Of a DNA stretch of 64,000 bases, positions 45,836 to 59,489 are shown one piece after another (within the stretch, counting starts at the first letter, position 1; each line of letters begins with the position of its first letter). The stretch lies in the NCBI GenBank assembly GCA_028023455.1, contig JAQFVV010012446.1, positions 3,787,501-3,851,500 on the forward strand, read 5' to 3'. The notes below the pieces were generated by a model. That model had not been told where the DNA came from, made no database searches, and saw only the letters and a program-made list of their open reading frames with translations. The position numbers and the translations under genes are program-made. The stretch is from Epiperipatus broadwayi. Lineage: Eukaryota > Onychophora > Udeonychophora > Euonychophora > Peripatidae.

Positions 45836-46256
45836 GGGACCTTTAGCAACAAGAGGATATACATGTAAATGGAAAAATATGGGTGATTTAGTCTGTAAAC
45901 TGTAAATTGTGTAAGGAAGGACTAGAAAATATTAACCATCTGTTAATTGAATGTAAATGATTGAAAGAAGAAAGGATACAAATAATGAAGTTATAGAAGA
46001 ATAAATATGAACAAAGTGATTATACAGAAAGTGGGTTATTGTTTTTATGTTGGGTTTGGGAAAAGATATGGCGAATTTAGATATAAAGGCCATAGAGTTG
46101 ACAAAGATTGTTATGGAAATGTAATGGAACCGATTATGGTAAAACTTAGGGTGGGGAGTGGAAAGGGAAGGTAAAATGGCTAACAGGTTTCTCTGGGCAT
46201 AGTTGCTGAGAGATTCCTGACTCCGTTTTAAGTAGTCACAGTGCATCACATCACAT
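45836..46256 (+). pseudogene. LINE family B, 3' fragment (copy 3)
   Basis: Plus-strand copy of the same C-terminal region as 3.3-3.7 kb (GGATATACATGTAAATGGAA, TAACCATCTGTTAATTGAATG), with frameshifts, ending GTCACAGTGCATCACATCAC (tail repeats at 46236-46253). It fixes the 3' end of the family. Confidence 0.8.
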
Positions 46257-46259
46257 TAC

Positions 46260-46979
46260 TGTATTAAGTAGGAAATTGCGAACTAATTTATTAATTGATA
46301 AAACTTTAGGAAATAGTTCCAGTTCATGATGAACATTCCATTATTATAATTTACTTTCTGTATTCTGTCCACAGTTGTAGAGTATCTGATTCAGGAAAAT
46401 GGAGTCTTATAGTGTCATTTCGGGTGCTGGTCTGTCTGGCATTTGAATTTTTTATGAATGTTTATTTTCTTTATTGCTGTATTTATTATTAAGTGAATAA
46501 TTCAAAAACAGTTTCTATAACAAATGCTATTAATCTCAACACTGATTAACAATTTCATTTTCTGAGTAGATAAGTATAGAGTGTTTTAAGTTTTGAAATT
46601 TGTACTTCCGATACATCTTTTTTCCTTCATTTATCATAATCAGTTTTAGTTTCCTTGGTTCTTTATAGTTTTGAGCGGAAATAGTTAATATTTAAGAAAA
46701 GTATAGTTTTCTGAAGATAGAAATTCGTTTTCTGATTTTTTTAAAATTCCATTCCATTAATAAAATAAGCAAATAACGAAGACAACAGTGGCAAAGCTCT
46801 TTTTTTTGCCATTTGATCTCTTTTACTTCGACCAAACTCTTTGTCTAAGTACCATTTAACTAATAGATTTTGAAATTTTAATAGCAAATTCTTTTTGTGT
46901 GTGTGTTTATTTATATATTTTTATTTTACCTTTTTCCATCTGATGAAAATTATCTATTAAATGAAATATTTTTAATTTA
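46260..46979. other. A+T-rich sequence, nothing recognised
   Basis: No coding or repeat evidence. Confidence 0.5.
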
Positions 46980-47930
<951 letters not shown>

Positions 47931-48265
47931 TTGCCTGAAAATTACACACAATTATAAATCTGCATTCTGCTATTGCTTTTTCTCTGGAACAAAAGCCTAT
48001 AATGTTCTGACTAAATTAGTTTTTTTTTTTTTTATGTCAAAGTGAGACATATTTGGATACAGTTAACATGTTCTGATGTTGAATATTGATTTTCTTGTTC
48101 TGCTACATAATTCATATTATATAATTGTTTGTGAGGAAGATTAAAAGTCAATAGATTAAATAAATATTAAGAGAAATACTAAATATGGTCTGAGCAATGA
48201 TTTTATAAATAACATAGTTTTTGGGTTTTTTCATTCGAACTTTCAAAAAACTAATATAATATATG

Positions 48266-48800
48266 TTAATCACTTGCTGCTAATGAAAATCTAAATTTAA
48301 CTATAGAAATACAATATGCTAAAAAATGCTGAGCAATATGTACACGAATGCGCGATTATTAGAGCCTTATGCGAAATAATGAAATAAATTGTTACATGAC
48401 AGTGTTAACCACTGATTATCCAAGTAAGCCTAAGTTTAACTATAAATATATGCTGAAAAATGTTGAATAATATATACACTCACTCGACTATATCTGTTTG
48501 TTAAAGCCTTTTGAAATATTGAACTTTAAATGGCATATATTAACCATTTACTATCCAAGTAAAGTAAATTTAACTATGCATGTATATGCAGGAAAAATAC
48601 TGACTAATATATATACACACATGATTATATGTATACTGTAGCTTCTAAAATATGGAGGTGAATTGTTAAATGGTACATTTAAACCACTTATACCCTGGAA
48701 ATTTTAAATTTAATTATATACATGTAGAAAAACGCGGAGTAATATGTTCATGTACCGATTATATATATATTTTAGATCTTTCTGAAATATTGAAATGAAC
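48266..48800 (+). repeat. Four decayed ~137-bp tandem units
   Basis: TTAACCACT-like anchors at 48266, 48405, 48540 and 48679 (spacing 139, 135, 139). Each unit contains AAATTTAACTAT..ATATGC, a GCTGA-like AAAAATGCTGA, ACACATGATTATAT and CTGAAATATTGAA. Strong divergence between units. No tRNA-like boxes. Confidence 0.7.
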
Positions 48801-49720
48801 AATATATTAAGTTCAACTTAATTCCAAATAGAAACTCAATTTACTTCAGTCTTTTAAAATGCTCCTAAATTAAATCAGATTTAATTGATTTTAAAATAGT
48901 TTCAAAATGGTAATGCATTATTACTGCTTTTCAACTATTTCTAAATAGAAAATTGTAGTTTCTTAGGTATAATCCTATTACAAGGTTTTATCTTTGATTC
49001 TTGATTTGTTCAGTTGCACTAATCTTCGCTTTTTCTCTTATGGTCTTAATCAACTAGGGATTAAGCATACCGACAGAAAAAAAGAAAAATTCAAGAATAA
49101 GGTGTATGCAGTATATATACACTGCAGATACAGGTTTGAAAGAAAGATCTTGTGGAATACTGATTGACGTACATGCCTACCAGGTGCATGGTTTGGTGGT
49201 TCAAATCTGAGAAACATAGAAAACATACTTTGATAGTTGCCTATTGCCACTGAAAAGCAATTATCAGCTGGAAATGCGTATCTAGCTATTCTTAGCTAGA
49301 GTAATAATAAGGAAGAACGACTTCCAAATATTTACAAATCGTTAATTGACTATTCTTTTTAAAAATTTATTCTTCTTTACCGTTATTCTTAGGAAAGACA
49401 TTGAAGAGGTCTTTATCCTGCAGTGAGCTATTTTCAAACCTAAATAGTCAAGGGAGGTGCTCCTTATTTAGATAAATGTAAAATTAAGACTTTTAGATGG
49501 CGTGTAGCCATCAATAAATAAATAATGAAGTCATTGATACAAGACTTTCGGAAAACTTCCTTTTCAGTATTATTAAATTTCTGATATAATCTCTGATATT
49601 ATCCTTTTTTTTTGCCTTTTTATAAGTATTCAAGATAATTTTTTCATTCACTTTTTTCATTATATATATTACATAGTAGTGATGTCTGCCCATCCCCCGT
49701 ATATGCATTAAATGGATTAT
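48801..49720. other. A+T-rich sequence, mostly unrecognised
   Basis: GTACATGCCTACCAGGTGCA ... TGGTTCAAATCTG (49168-49210) has a box-B-like end and might be a decayed SINE; too weak to call separately. Confidence 0.4.
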
Positions 49721-50100
49721 GTCCTGTACATGAGAGTTCAGATTGACTTTAGGTCAACATGGGTGTGACGAGAATCTCGGCCTCAGGGTGGTCTTTGAGC
49801 ATTCCATCATCAGATTTTTAATTGGATAGACAGTTGAAGAGTTGGAGTGTGGAGTGGATTGAAGCCTGCCCATTAAAGTATGAAGATTGGCTATCTTAAT
49901 ATATATATATATCTGAGCACTTATTGCATATATGTGTAGAGATGATAATCTGGACCAACTGATGATTGCTGGTTTAGCATGAAATACGGTATTGGTGATT
50001 ATTTATCTTTTTGACATATATGTGTTTAAGTGTATCAATGTTATGAGATGGAATGGAGAGTGGTGGATAGTGTGAAAGTCTGTGCTCATATACCATATAT
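49721..50100 (+). mobile_element. Family P1 hammerhead element, copy F (full length)
   Basis: It begins GTCCTGTACATGAGAG and ends at a decayed box-B position followed by CATATATATATATATC, about 375 bp. The order is: 5' block (GACTTTAGGTCAACATGGGT), CATCATCAGATTTTTAATTG, GAAGATTGGCTATCTTAATA, hammerhead (49943-50007), tRNA-like 3' end. With copy C it defines the element's length. Confidence 0.8.
49943..50007 (+). ncRNA. Type I hammerhead ribozyme, P1 copy F (core intact)
   Basis: GATAATC (49943-49949) and ACCAA (49954-49958) form stem I with UUGGU (49992-49996) and the following GATTATTTATC. CTGATGA is 49959-49965 and GAAA 49981-49984. Stem II UGCU/AGCA has a U-U mismatch at its base. Stem III is AU-ACG-GU. 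A17 is 49991, so cleavage is predicted after it. Two bases shorter in stem III than copy D. Confidence 0.7.
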
Positions 50101-51360
50101 ATATATATCAATGTAAAATTTTAATCAAAGATAAATCCATAACCTAGATAGTAGATTTACACATTTTTTTAAAAAAGTTTTTAAAAATATTTCTGTAGGC
50201 ATTTATTTAATTTATTCTGGTATTTAGTCTAGTTGAAACTTCACATTTACAGTATTGCTGTATCTACATGACTAATTAGAATGCTATCCAAAATAAAATG
50301 TAAATAAACAAAAAAATAAATTAAAAAGCAAATTTCATAATATTCAAGCAGTCGATTGTTCCTTCTCTTCTCTGACTGTTGTATGTAATCACGTTTAAAA
50401 AAGAAACAAAGTAAAATTTGTAAATAGATTTTAACAATGTATCAGTAGTCTTTTTTCCTGTCTCAGAGCACCTTACACAATTACGTTTATTAATACATTT
50501 TCTTCAGTTTATGTTGAAGGTATATACATTTTATTCTTCATTTACTATCTTTCCCGAATTTGGTTTGCAATATTTTGCATAATAAAATATTTTCTGAGCA
50601 TAATGCTAGAAGGTTTATAAAATTTTAGAACATACTAAAAGTTGATACTGATTTTAAAATGTTAAAACAATGAGAGAGATTTTAATTTCTTTATAACGAG
50701 ACCACTATCACTACCCAAAGCATATTTAATAGTGACAGTAGTCAAACATTTCACTATTCTCTGAATTGTAAAAATAAAAATGTGGTACTTAGTTTTTTTT
50801 AATCATTATTTTTATTGTTTCAGTGAATGCAAGAGGGGACACATGCTCAGTAAAATACAAGTAAATATGTTCCTCCAATTTTTTTTATTAATAATTATAT
50901 TATTAATTTTTACAAATTTTGTTTATACTATAATCTTAATTTGTATATGCATACTATACATATAATAAAGCATCTGTGTTATATATATATATTATAATGA
51001 TCCGGAGAAATCAGACTTAATGTAATCTAAACTACAAGGGCGCCATCTAGGCATTTGAACCTAGAAAAATTTATATAGTAGGCAGATACGTAAGTAAAAA
51101 AAATTATATTGGTTGATTCCGGTCATTAGCCCATTGTCACTAGCTCAGCGGAGATGCAGAGATAATAATCTACATCTTTAGTTTATATCTTAAATATATA
51201 TATAAAATAAAAGCCACTGCCAGAAATTAACACATAAAAATATTTATTTATGCACATATAAAATTTTGAATCATTTTAAATTTTGAGGAATAAATTTAAC
51301 ATTTTTTAGATTTTTATATTAACTTTTAATTTTACATTTAAATAGATTGCAATGAGTTTA
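50101..51360. other. A+T-rich sequence, nothing recognised
   Basis: No coding or family match. Confidence 0.5.
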
Positions 51361-52160
51361 ATATTTTATTTAGAGGGTCGAGTATGAATAGACTACATAG
51401 ATCTGCATTTGAAAAGAAAATATTCTATCCCTTATTTAACCTTAGGCCAAAAGTTTGCAGCCAAACCAACGTCAATCCATCGGATATATCAATGTATTCA
51501 ATGCAGCATGAATACAACAACACAAAATACTATACTGTCAGGAATGTACATCTGAACAGTAAGTAGAGTTAGAGAAGACATTGTCTCTCAACCAACAGGA
51601 ATGCTACATCTGTTGGCGAGTAGAACAATAAACAAAAAACTCCATAGGAATGGACTGCGATCCTTTTTGCCAACTTACAATCCCATCCATAGGCAAACAG
51701 AAGGTGTTTGGTGTATATATGCAATCCTGTCCATAGCGGATCACCTGCTACATTTACTAATTACATCAATGCATCTAATCCATTGACCCAATTTAACTAC
51801 GAAACAAATAACCTAAGATTACCCTCCCTTAAACTATATATATATAACTTTACAAATCTATATAGTCATTCATGCCCGACTTAAATTTAACATTTAGATA
51901 CATTCGCACAGATGAATTTTATATAGTTTGTTTTATAATGTTGAGTATAGATCGGCTGCATAGATTCCATGGTTAAAAACATTTCAAAATAAACACAACC
52001 AATCAAAATACAAAATCATCGATAACGTCAATTGCATAGGGAATACAAAAAAACCCAATAGCATTCATCATAAGATGCCACAGTGACTTCGATGACTTAT
52101 ATATTCCAACCGACTATGAAACAGCAACATAATTAACCACTAACGAATCTATGCAACGTC
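51361..52160 (+). other. Unassigned block, less A+T-rich
   Basis: Two overlapping-frame stretches (51384-51566 and 51601-51786) have better composition than the surroundings but no motif I recognise. ACATTCGCACAGATGAATTT (51900-51919) and GCATCTGTGCGAATATATAC (52894-52913) are inverted and might bound a ~1-kb element. Confidence 0.35.
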
Positions 52161-53920
52161 TATACCCAACTTAAATTTTCTCATTTAAAATGTAAACAAT
52201 AAATATTAATACAAATAAAATAATAAATGGAAATGATTTTTATCAAACGTAAAACATATAAAATTAAACATTATTAATTGATTTGAAACTTACAAAAATC
52301 AGATAAGAGTCCATTTTAACATTTAAGTTGGCTTGTTAACCCTGACGAAAGTTCTTGTTCTTTTTTTTTTTATGATTTTAAAAATTGTTTAGTTCATATT
52401 AGCTTACAGTAGAAGAGCTCAGGTTCCTGTTGGCAATTCCCATGAAGACTTTCATGGAAGACCCGTCTGATATTCTGGAGGTAGCCTTAGCTGGTTCATT
52501 CTGGTATCACAGTCTTTTCATTTTTTAAAATAAGTGAGAGAGAATGATATGTGCGTCTTATCGCTCTTCTCACAAAATCAAGTTGGAAACTGACTGGAAC
52601 TCAATATTTTTCTTTTTATAGTCCTCCTATGGATTCCACGAACAAAAACGTCACTGTTCCATTTTTTTCATTATGGTCCATACCTTCATTTGCTTCCATT
52701 GGTCAAGCTAAAATCTCTTTATTCTCTTATCTATTTTTCATCTGACTTTTTAATTACACAGCTTTTGGATAATTAATAAACAATCATTTCCATCTACAAA
52801 AATATTTTATCTTTAAATCTTGTACTTTTTTATAAAAAAGTACGTTCAAATACTTATTTATTTGTTTTTTTAAAAAAATATTTTTAAAGTTTTGCATCTG
52901 TGCGAATATATACGTTTAACAAACATTTTAATTTTAGCGTTTAGTTTTTTTTTTAATACATTTATTTTTATTTGCGAACTTAAAAGTTTTTATTTCAATT
53001 TAATGTAACGGCATATTTATATATCGTTATAATATATATATATGTTGAAAAGTGATGTGCACTTGAAGTTTAATAAATAATACATATATGCTATATAGTT
53101 TTGGAAGTGAGATAAGCTTGGAACAAAAGATAGCTTAATTTGTGGATTCACTGTATATGTATTCCCATTGACATTATTAGGTATTTAGAGTACAAAAACA
53201 ATTTTAGCAAACATTTAAAACTTAAATTTTACAAGGAATATTGTTGCTAACACTCTCTACTAATGCCCACTTTTTTATATCAATACCAAACTATTTGTCA
53301 AATACCAAAGGGACATTTTTATATGATGAATAAATTGACATCGATATATGAAAGCAGGCACTAGTTGCAAGTTTATTTAAAAGATTCTTTAGGAAGCTGA
53401 CTATGAATTAGCATAGCAACATTTTTGCACCTCATGCTTTTATTTGTGAAAGCTGAATAAATATATATTTTTATTTTTTAGTGTATTTATCAGAATGAAA
53501 ATGTTTCTTTAAAATTTTATAACAAACTAGTTATTAAATCAGTATTTACATCGAATTACGAATTGCTCTCTGGAAAGAAAGTTTTCAATCCTAAATATTC
53601 ATAATTGTGATATGTATTTTAAAAATACTATGGTTGCAAGAACTGGACACCATGAATTTTGTAATATCAGGAATTAAAAGCATTTCATATTTTTGAATGA
53701 TAATCCTATATCGTGCACAACATTGAAATTATCATATGCTGTTATGAAGCTATTCCTCATTCCAAAAACATCCTTGAATGTTTTTATATAGATTATATTT
53801 TTAATTTAAAAATTATTTTGATTTTTTAATTAAATACTTACTGTAATTTATATATTAAATAAATAGTGTTTAAACATAAGTGTAATAATGTTCAAGGCTA
53901 AATGGGTTTATAAGTAATCA
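52161..53920. other. A+T-rich sequence, nothing recognised
   Basis: A patch near 52,420-52,520 (GCTCAGGTTCCTGTTGGCAA, GGAAGACCCGTCTGATATTC) is G+C-richer; no homology recognised. Confidence 0.45.
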
Positions 53921-53925
53921 TTAGA

Positions 53926-54297
53926 AACCATTCAGCATTTAGATGATGTCAATATAGATAACAATCAAGAATTTCAAACTATTGTCAAGGCAATCTCCTT
54001 TTAGCAATACAGGTGGAATCTGATCTCTATTAATGGTTTGTATATTTATAAAGACACTAAAGATTGCAATGTGACCACAGAGATTGAAATTATTGTTTTA
54101 GGAGATTTATTTAAACTGCTTCCTATCACTAATTTCAACCTCTGTGGTCAAGTTGCAATCTTTAGTGTCTTCATAAATATATGAGATCAGGTGGGATTCC
54201 ACCTCTATTGCTAAAAGAAGATTGCCTTGGCAACAGTTTGAAATTCTTGATTGCTATCTATGTTGAGATTGTCTAAGTGTTGTACTGGTTTTTAATA
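53926..54297. mobile_element. Family P7 fold-back element
   Basis: Imperfect inverted arms of ~180 bp: CAATCAAGAATTTCAAACTA, TGTCAAGGCAATCTCC, AGCAATACAGGTGGAAT, GACACTAAAGATTGCAA and TGACCACAGAGATTGAAAT on the left; their complements follow on the right (ATTTCAACCTCTGTGGTCAA ... GATTGCCTTGGCAACAGTTT). The outer part equals the P7 units at 2.3-2.5 kb. No ORF and no clear CTGANGA/GAAA core. Confidence 0.7.
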
Positions 54298-55215
54298 GTG
54301 TTAAACATGTATATAACAGAAATGAAAACAGACAAGGTTTCTGTGAACCATAACTATAAATTCATCCATGATTTATTTATTTCTAAAGTCTTGGCTTTTT
54401 ATTATGGTTGGTTTTTCTTGAAAATACTGGTATTAGAAGTGAAATGGAAACTCAAGCTAGATGTAAGCATAGTATTATTAATTTGATTTTATATTCAATC
54501 AAACAATGACAAAAGACAAGATGTCATAAGGATTGCTTGATATAAGATTTCATCACATCTTTGTTTGAATGTAAGTTTGCATTAATAATGCCATGATTAC
54601 ATCTGCATTGAGTTCAAACTCTACCCTAATTTCAGTTTTTTTCTCTAGAAAAAACAGCCTTTAAAAATCTATCATTCTAGGAATAAATGTGCCACTTTAT
54701 TCTTAGATATTTTTTGACAAAAAAAGTGGCCATATGCATTTATATTGACAGCTCTTATATAGAAGATTATTATTTGTTCTCATGCAATAATTATTATTTT
54801 AACATTTAATAATAATAAAAATTATGTTAAAATTAATAAATACATATAAAATAAATTAAATTTCTCAGAAAATTACTTATTAATCTTGTAATATATATAT
54901 TAAAATTTTTTTTTGGTTCTTAAATATTGCAATAAACTTGGTTCTTTTTATTACTACCAGCTGAATAGTGTTATTCTGAAAGACATTTTTAATGACTATT
55001 TTCAGATTCAGAATTTCAGTAAATGATAAAAATAGTCAAACACATAATTATAATTAAAATGTTATTCTTACAAACCTTTTAGATAGTCATCAATATAGAA
55101 TCTATCATTCATTGTTTTTTGTCATTCTTTATTCTCTGTGCATTGTTTATTAATATATACAATTATACTTAACAACTTTTTTACTTTATACTATGCAAAC
55201 ACATTTTCTTCAAAT
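54298..55215. other. A+T-rich sequence, nothing recognised
   Basis: No coding or family match. Confidence 0.5.
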
Positions 55216-55218
55216 CAT

Positions 55219-55355
55219 TTTATTTTCTTACAGTTTCAACTGGCCAGCAGTCTTCTTCAGAACTATGTAATATTTTTATGTAATCATACATATATTTAAA
55301 TATTTTGTAGTTCTGAAGAAGACTTCTTAGCAGTCAAAACACTAAGGAAATAAAA
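55219..55355. mobile_element. Family P4 fold-back element
   Basis: The left arm (TTATTTTCTTACAGTTTCAA ... GCAGTCTTCTTCAGAACTA) and the right arm (TAGTTCTGAAGAAGACTTCT ... AGCAGTCAAAACACTAAGGA) are imperfect inverted repeats around a ~25-nt loop. On the minus strand the left arm reads CTGAAGA, GACTGC...GGCCAGTT and GAAAC. Confidence 0.65.
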
Positions 55356-55975
55356 TTATTTAAAGAAAATAATTGTATTTGCTTTGTATTGTAGCAGTCG
55401 ATCTTAGCCCAAGATCGAGCTCCACTGGTCTACCACTTAACCCACTGTTTTTTTCATCATATGTATATTTCTGAGAAGCGTCTATAAAAGTTTATAAATA
55501 TAAATATCAAATAAAAATTTTCTTTAATTTTAAACATTGACTTTTATGGATGCGACTCAGATATATACATATATTAACGGAGCTTTTATATATATATAAA
55601 AGCACAAGCAAATCCTTTAAATAATTTTGTATTTTTTTTTTTAACTATGTGTTATTTATTTTATAAATATTTTCTTCATATAAGTATACAAATATTCAAG
55701 ATGGAATACGACTGTCCAAGAATAATTAAAGAGGTGGGAACATTACTTTGTTTCATGATTAAAAAAGAATTTTTAAATTAAAGTAAAATTTAAAACAAAG
55801 CTAATTGATTTTAATTAGAGATTAACATTTTTTATCAAATCTATTTCCAATCTGGAAATTGATTTGAAATTATTTTTGGACAGTTATCTAACGATTCCAT
55901 CTACTCTAACAATAGGTAAAATATTTCTGTAAATTAAAGATAAGAAATTTAATTAAAAAAACATTCTTTGAACAC
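55356..55975. other. A+T-rich sequence, nothing recognised
   Basis: GCAGTCGATCTTAGCCCAAG ... GGTCTACCACTTAACCCACT near 55395-55443 has tRNA-like words on the minus strand but no coherent A/B box spacing. Confidence 0.4.
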
Positions 55976-55986
55976 CTTAGAGTTTT

Positions 55987-56330
55987 GTATAAATAGGGCC
56001 AAAAATCTGCTGTGTCAGAGAGAGTTAGGTCAATAATCTTCAACCGACTTCACGTCTGTGTAATTTTTGAGGGGCTTCAGCCGCTTTCCCCTCCATCTTC
56101 ATCTCCACTCTTCGCCGTGCATGATGTAGCTTCTACCATTCAAGTGTTCCCGTGCCGTCCAAGAACCGCCAAGGCCAAGAGACATGTCAAAGAATACCGC
56201 CTGCCATACAAAATTCGTCTGTATTCCCTAGAATGCTGAGGTAACCAGCCCAAAGTCATTATAATCGTATTACCTAAACTATAACTTGTAAACTCTCTTT
56301 AAATTAATGTTTTCTGTATATTTAATCTCT
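55987..56330 (+). promoter_or_regulatory. Candidate promoter and short G+C-richer transcribed segment
   Basis: TATAAATAGGGCC (55988-56000) is a very good TATA box; GTCAGAGAGAG (56014-56024) lies at initiator distance. The following ~230 bp are unusually C-rich for the window (CCGCTTTCCCCTCCATCTTC). An open frame reads to 56237 but has no ATG at its start and no motif. It may be a promoter of an LTR-type element; no LTR pair or primer-binding site was found. Confidence 0.4.
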
Positions 56331-57925
56331 TTAACTCGCTCATCGGCGAGTACGTTAAAACTAATAATTATTTCTTTTCTTTATATCGATTCTCTATAAC
56401 ATAAATTAATACTACTATAAAACATTTCATTCAACTCACGCTTCTTACTTTCTTTTATAAATTAGTGCGGTTATAATTTATTTTAACTAATATTTTTATA
56501 TTTTTCACTAAACTTTTATTTTTAAATGCAAATCAAACCCGGTTTTATGAACTTAGAAGGGGGGGGGGGATTAATGAGTTCTTATTTATTTATTTCTAAA
56601 TAGTTCGTAAGTCTGAGTTTTTCTTGAAAATGAATATATGTTTTTTTCATTTAAAATATTATACCGTAAAATTATACAAAATGTATAAATATTTTTCAAT
56701 CTGGGATGGATTTTGGTGTACATTAGTGTTATTAATTTCTTTGTTCATCATCATCGCCAAAAAGGCTGGTGAACAAATTCTATTATGTTGTTCGCACTTT
56801 TAAGTGCATGGATTTTAGTTTTTTTTATATATTTAAACGTAATAGAATTGATTCAAGAAGGGGGAGCAATGTAAACTTCATTAATTATAGTGTTAACTTT
56901 TAGTCAATGATTTTATCTCACACGGGTCATTATTTTAACATGTCATTACGTATTTGTTAAACTATTTAAGGCTTTATATTTAGTCTTTAAGTCCAATAAT
57001 TTTATATTGTTATAATAGCGTTGTTAGCATAGGCCACTCTTCATGTTAAGCTTTATCTAGAGACGTGCGACGGAATGCCCGAGTTGTCTCATCTTCGTTT
57101 CAGGTCATAAACAGGGCAATGAATGTCCCTAGACCATATCTATATATATACTCACATAACAAGAGCAATGCATGCGATAATTCCGGCAAAGTTCGGTCCA
57201 TTGTATCTCCATCCGAGGACCTTTTGTCAGCTGATTCCACAAAATGTGGGATGGCAAGTCAGCTAGACTGTTTTCTTCCGTTATGATAAAGCACCTCAAA
57301 ATATCGGATCCGCAGATATTCGGCTATTATGCTAACACCGCAATTTCTTATAGTTCGTTTTTCTTTTAGCCTGTTTGACAAAATAAATCGTAATGATATG
57401 TGATAATGAAACTTTTTTTTCTTTGTAATATTTTCCGTTGGAGTTTAAATCCAACCTCTCATGAAGCTGCCCTCCCCTTTATTGAATAAGCCATTCCCCG
57501 TATTGACAAAGTTTCGCAATATCTGATAGTTTAAATGTAGAAAATGTAAAGTAAATAAATGTTTTTAAATATATTTTGATCACAAGGTATACTCATTTGA
57601 GTGTTGTAAATAAAGTCCATAAATGAAAATATGTATCCAATGCCAAGGGCATTATATTCAAATCCTATAATCAGCAAAACTCTTATTATATTTTTACATG
57701 TATTTCTAAATGTATAAACGTCTACCAATCACCCAGATAAATTTATTTTTGTACATTGAAAAAAATCCTATTTGAAATATACATCAGTATTGTAACCGCA
57801 GCACTAAATTGATATCTATTAAAATAAAATAATTGTAAAAAGATCATCAAATATTTGTAACCAAAATTAAAGTTTTAAATGCATGAAATAGAATATATAT
57901 AAAATCTTGGATTTTTGTCAAAATA
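56331..57925. other. Mostly A+T-rich, unassigned
   Basis: It contains CTCGCTCATCGGCGAG (hairpin near 56336), G11 at about 56561 followed by ATTAATGAG, and a G+C-richer patch 57,060-57,300 with a 73-codon frame (57065-57286) lacking recognised motifs. Confidence 0.4.
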
Positions 57926-57936
57926 AATATTTATAT

Positions 57937-58908
57937 ACACCTGGGTATCGTTTTACGCGATAGATAGGTTCCTCAAAACACGCGCAAATGAAATCATGCA
58001 AAAATAGACGTAACTTGCCTTGAAAAAGGGGGGATACGGACTGTGATTTTTCAAAACTTGCATAAAAGCAACGCACCAACGTAAAATTTACTTTAAAATT
58101 CGTGCAAAAAAAAATATAAGGAAATAAAATATGACTAATAAAAAATTTCAAATTTGACAAAAATTGATACAAGACAAACTTTTTTTAACTATAATATTTA
58201 ATTTTATTCAAAACAATATATTTTTATGCATAATTTACAGTAATTTATATTTTTTTATACACGTTTTAATTATTATCGCTATTTGCCGGTAAAAGGGTTC
58301 ATTTGCAAACTGATAAAAAATCAGATTCTTCACAAGATGAAATACAACTAGCGCCAACGTCACTCTCATGTTGTGTTAATTAATGGTTTTCTGGTGACAA
58401 CGTAATTAGTAATTAATCTAACAACTAAAAATTAAATTCTTATTTTTGTCTTTAATTTTCAATTTTAATTGTGCCCACTGCTATTACTCATCTTTTAAAA
58501 ATAAACTTGCGGACACTAAATGATTAATAATTGATTAAACGTTCTTTTTTAAAAAGCAAAAGCAGAATGTGATTTAAAATGCATAATTAACACGCAGAAT
58601 GTTTGAACAAATTTACATGTATAATCTTGTAAAATTTAATGTGTGTATACATAAAATGTGGAAATCATGATTTTAATTTCATTATTGCATAAAATCTTAC
58701 TATTATAAAGCACTGAAAATATTGAAATTACTAAGTTGAAAGTTGAATTTCAATAATGTGCTATTACTTTCAATATAATGTGAGTCCTCAAAATTTATTA
58801 TTTAAAGTAATAGCGCAATATCGGAGTTCGACTTCCGGTGAAACACGAATCGCGTAACTTCAAAATCGTGTTAAATAAGTCCGCGTAAAAAGAGACCCAG
58901 GTGTATTT
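57937..58908. mobile_element. pogo/Tigger-like MITE (~970 bp) with TA duplication
   Basis: The left end TA-CACCTGGGTATCGTTTTA (CGCG follows) and the right end, read inverted, TA-CACCTGGGTCTCTTTTTA (CGCG follows) form ~24-bp terminal inverted repeats flanked by TA. The sub-terminal GATAGATAGGTTCCTCAAAA with CACGCGCAAATGAAATC is the style of pogo/Tigger-derived MITEs. The interior has no transposase frame; the two minus-strand frames overlapping it are unremarkable. Confidence 0.7.
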
Positions 58909-59480
58909 TAAACTTAAGTCAATTGTTCGAATCTCCTTAATAATATTTATATTTATGTATATTTTTAACTTAAATCTTGGGTTCACTCAATCTCTCATCA
59001 TCTACATCATCATCAGCTGAGTTCTCATGCAAAACGATGTAGCACCGGGCCCAGAAATAATTAATTTATGTAGTATCACCATAGAGGGTTGTCCGTAGTG
59101 TTATAGATTTGGGGAATGGGCAAATAAGTTAGAATTCATGATTGCTCCTGACCTGTGTATTTCGGGCATGATTGGATTCGGGGTACTTTTGCTTAGATTC
59201 TAAGTCTTGTTGGATGGACATACATTTTCAACCGGTACAGTATGAAGTGTAAAAAGAAATAAGTTATTAAGGATAAGTATCTGTAATTACAATGTAATGT
59301 TCTTTTCATTGAATCTAATCACATTATATACTTTCCTTTTTTAAAAAAAACTTCATATATTCTAAAATAACTTTATTAAAGTAAATAATATATGTTTACA
59401 AATAATACAATTGGATGAGAATGAATATTACATTTGAACTATAGGCATTAACTGATAACATAATGATAAATAAGACAAAA
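58909..59480. other. Unassigned sequence
   Basis: 59,040-59,250 is somewhat G+C-richer (GCACCGGGCCCAGAAATAAT) with no recognised homology. An inverted-repeat partner of 61.7 kb lies at 59294-59340. Confidence 0.4.
59294..59340. repeat. Inverted repeat, left partner
   Basis: GTTCTTTTCATTGAATCTAA then TCACATTATATACTTTCCTT; its reverse complement with few differences is at 61679-61727, on the other side of LINE D. Confidence 0.7.
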
Positions 59481-59489
59481 CTAAAAAAA

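Noticed and set aside
53926-54297. Hammerhead in the P7 fold-back
   Set aside because: Neither strand has a CUGANGA box followed by a hairpin and GAAA.
56012-56239. 75-codon frame after the TATA box as a short protein gene
   Set aside because: No ATG at the start, no motif and no conserved pattern visible.
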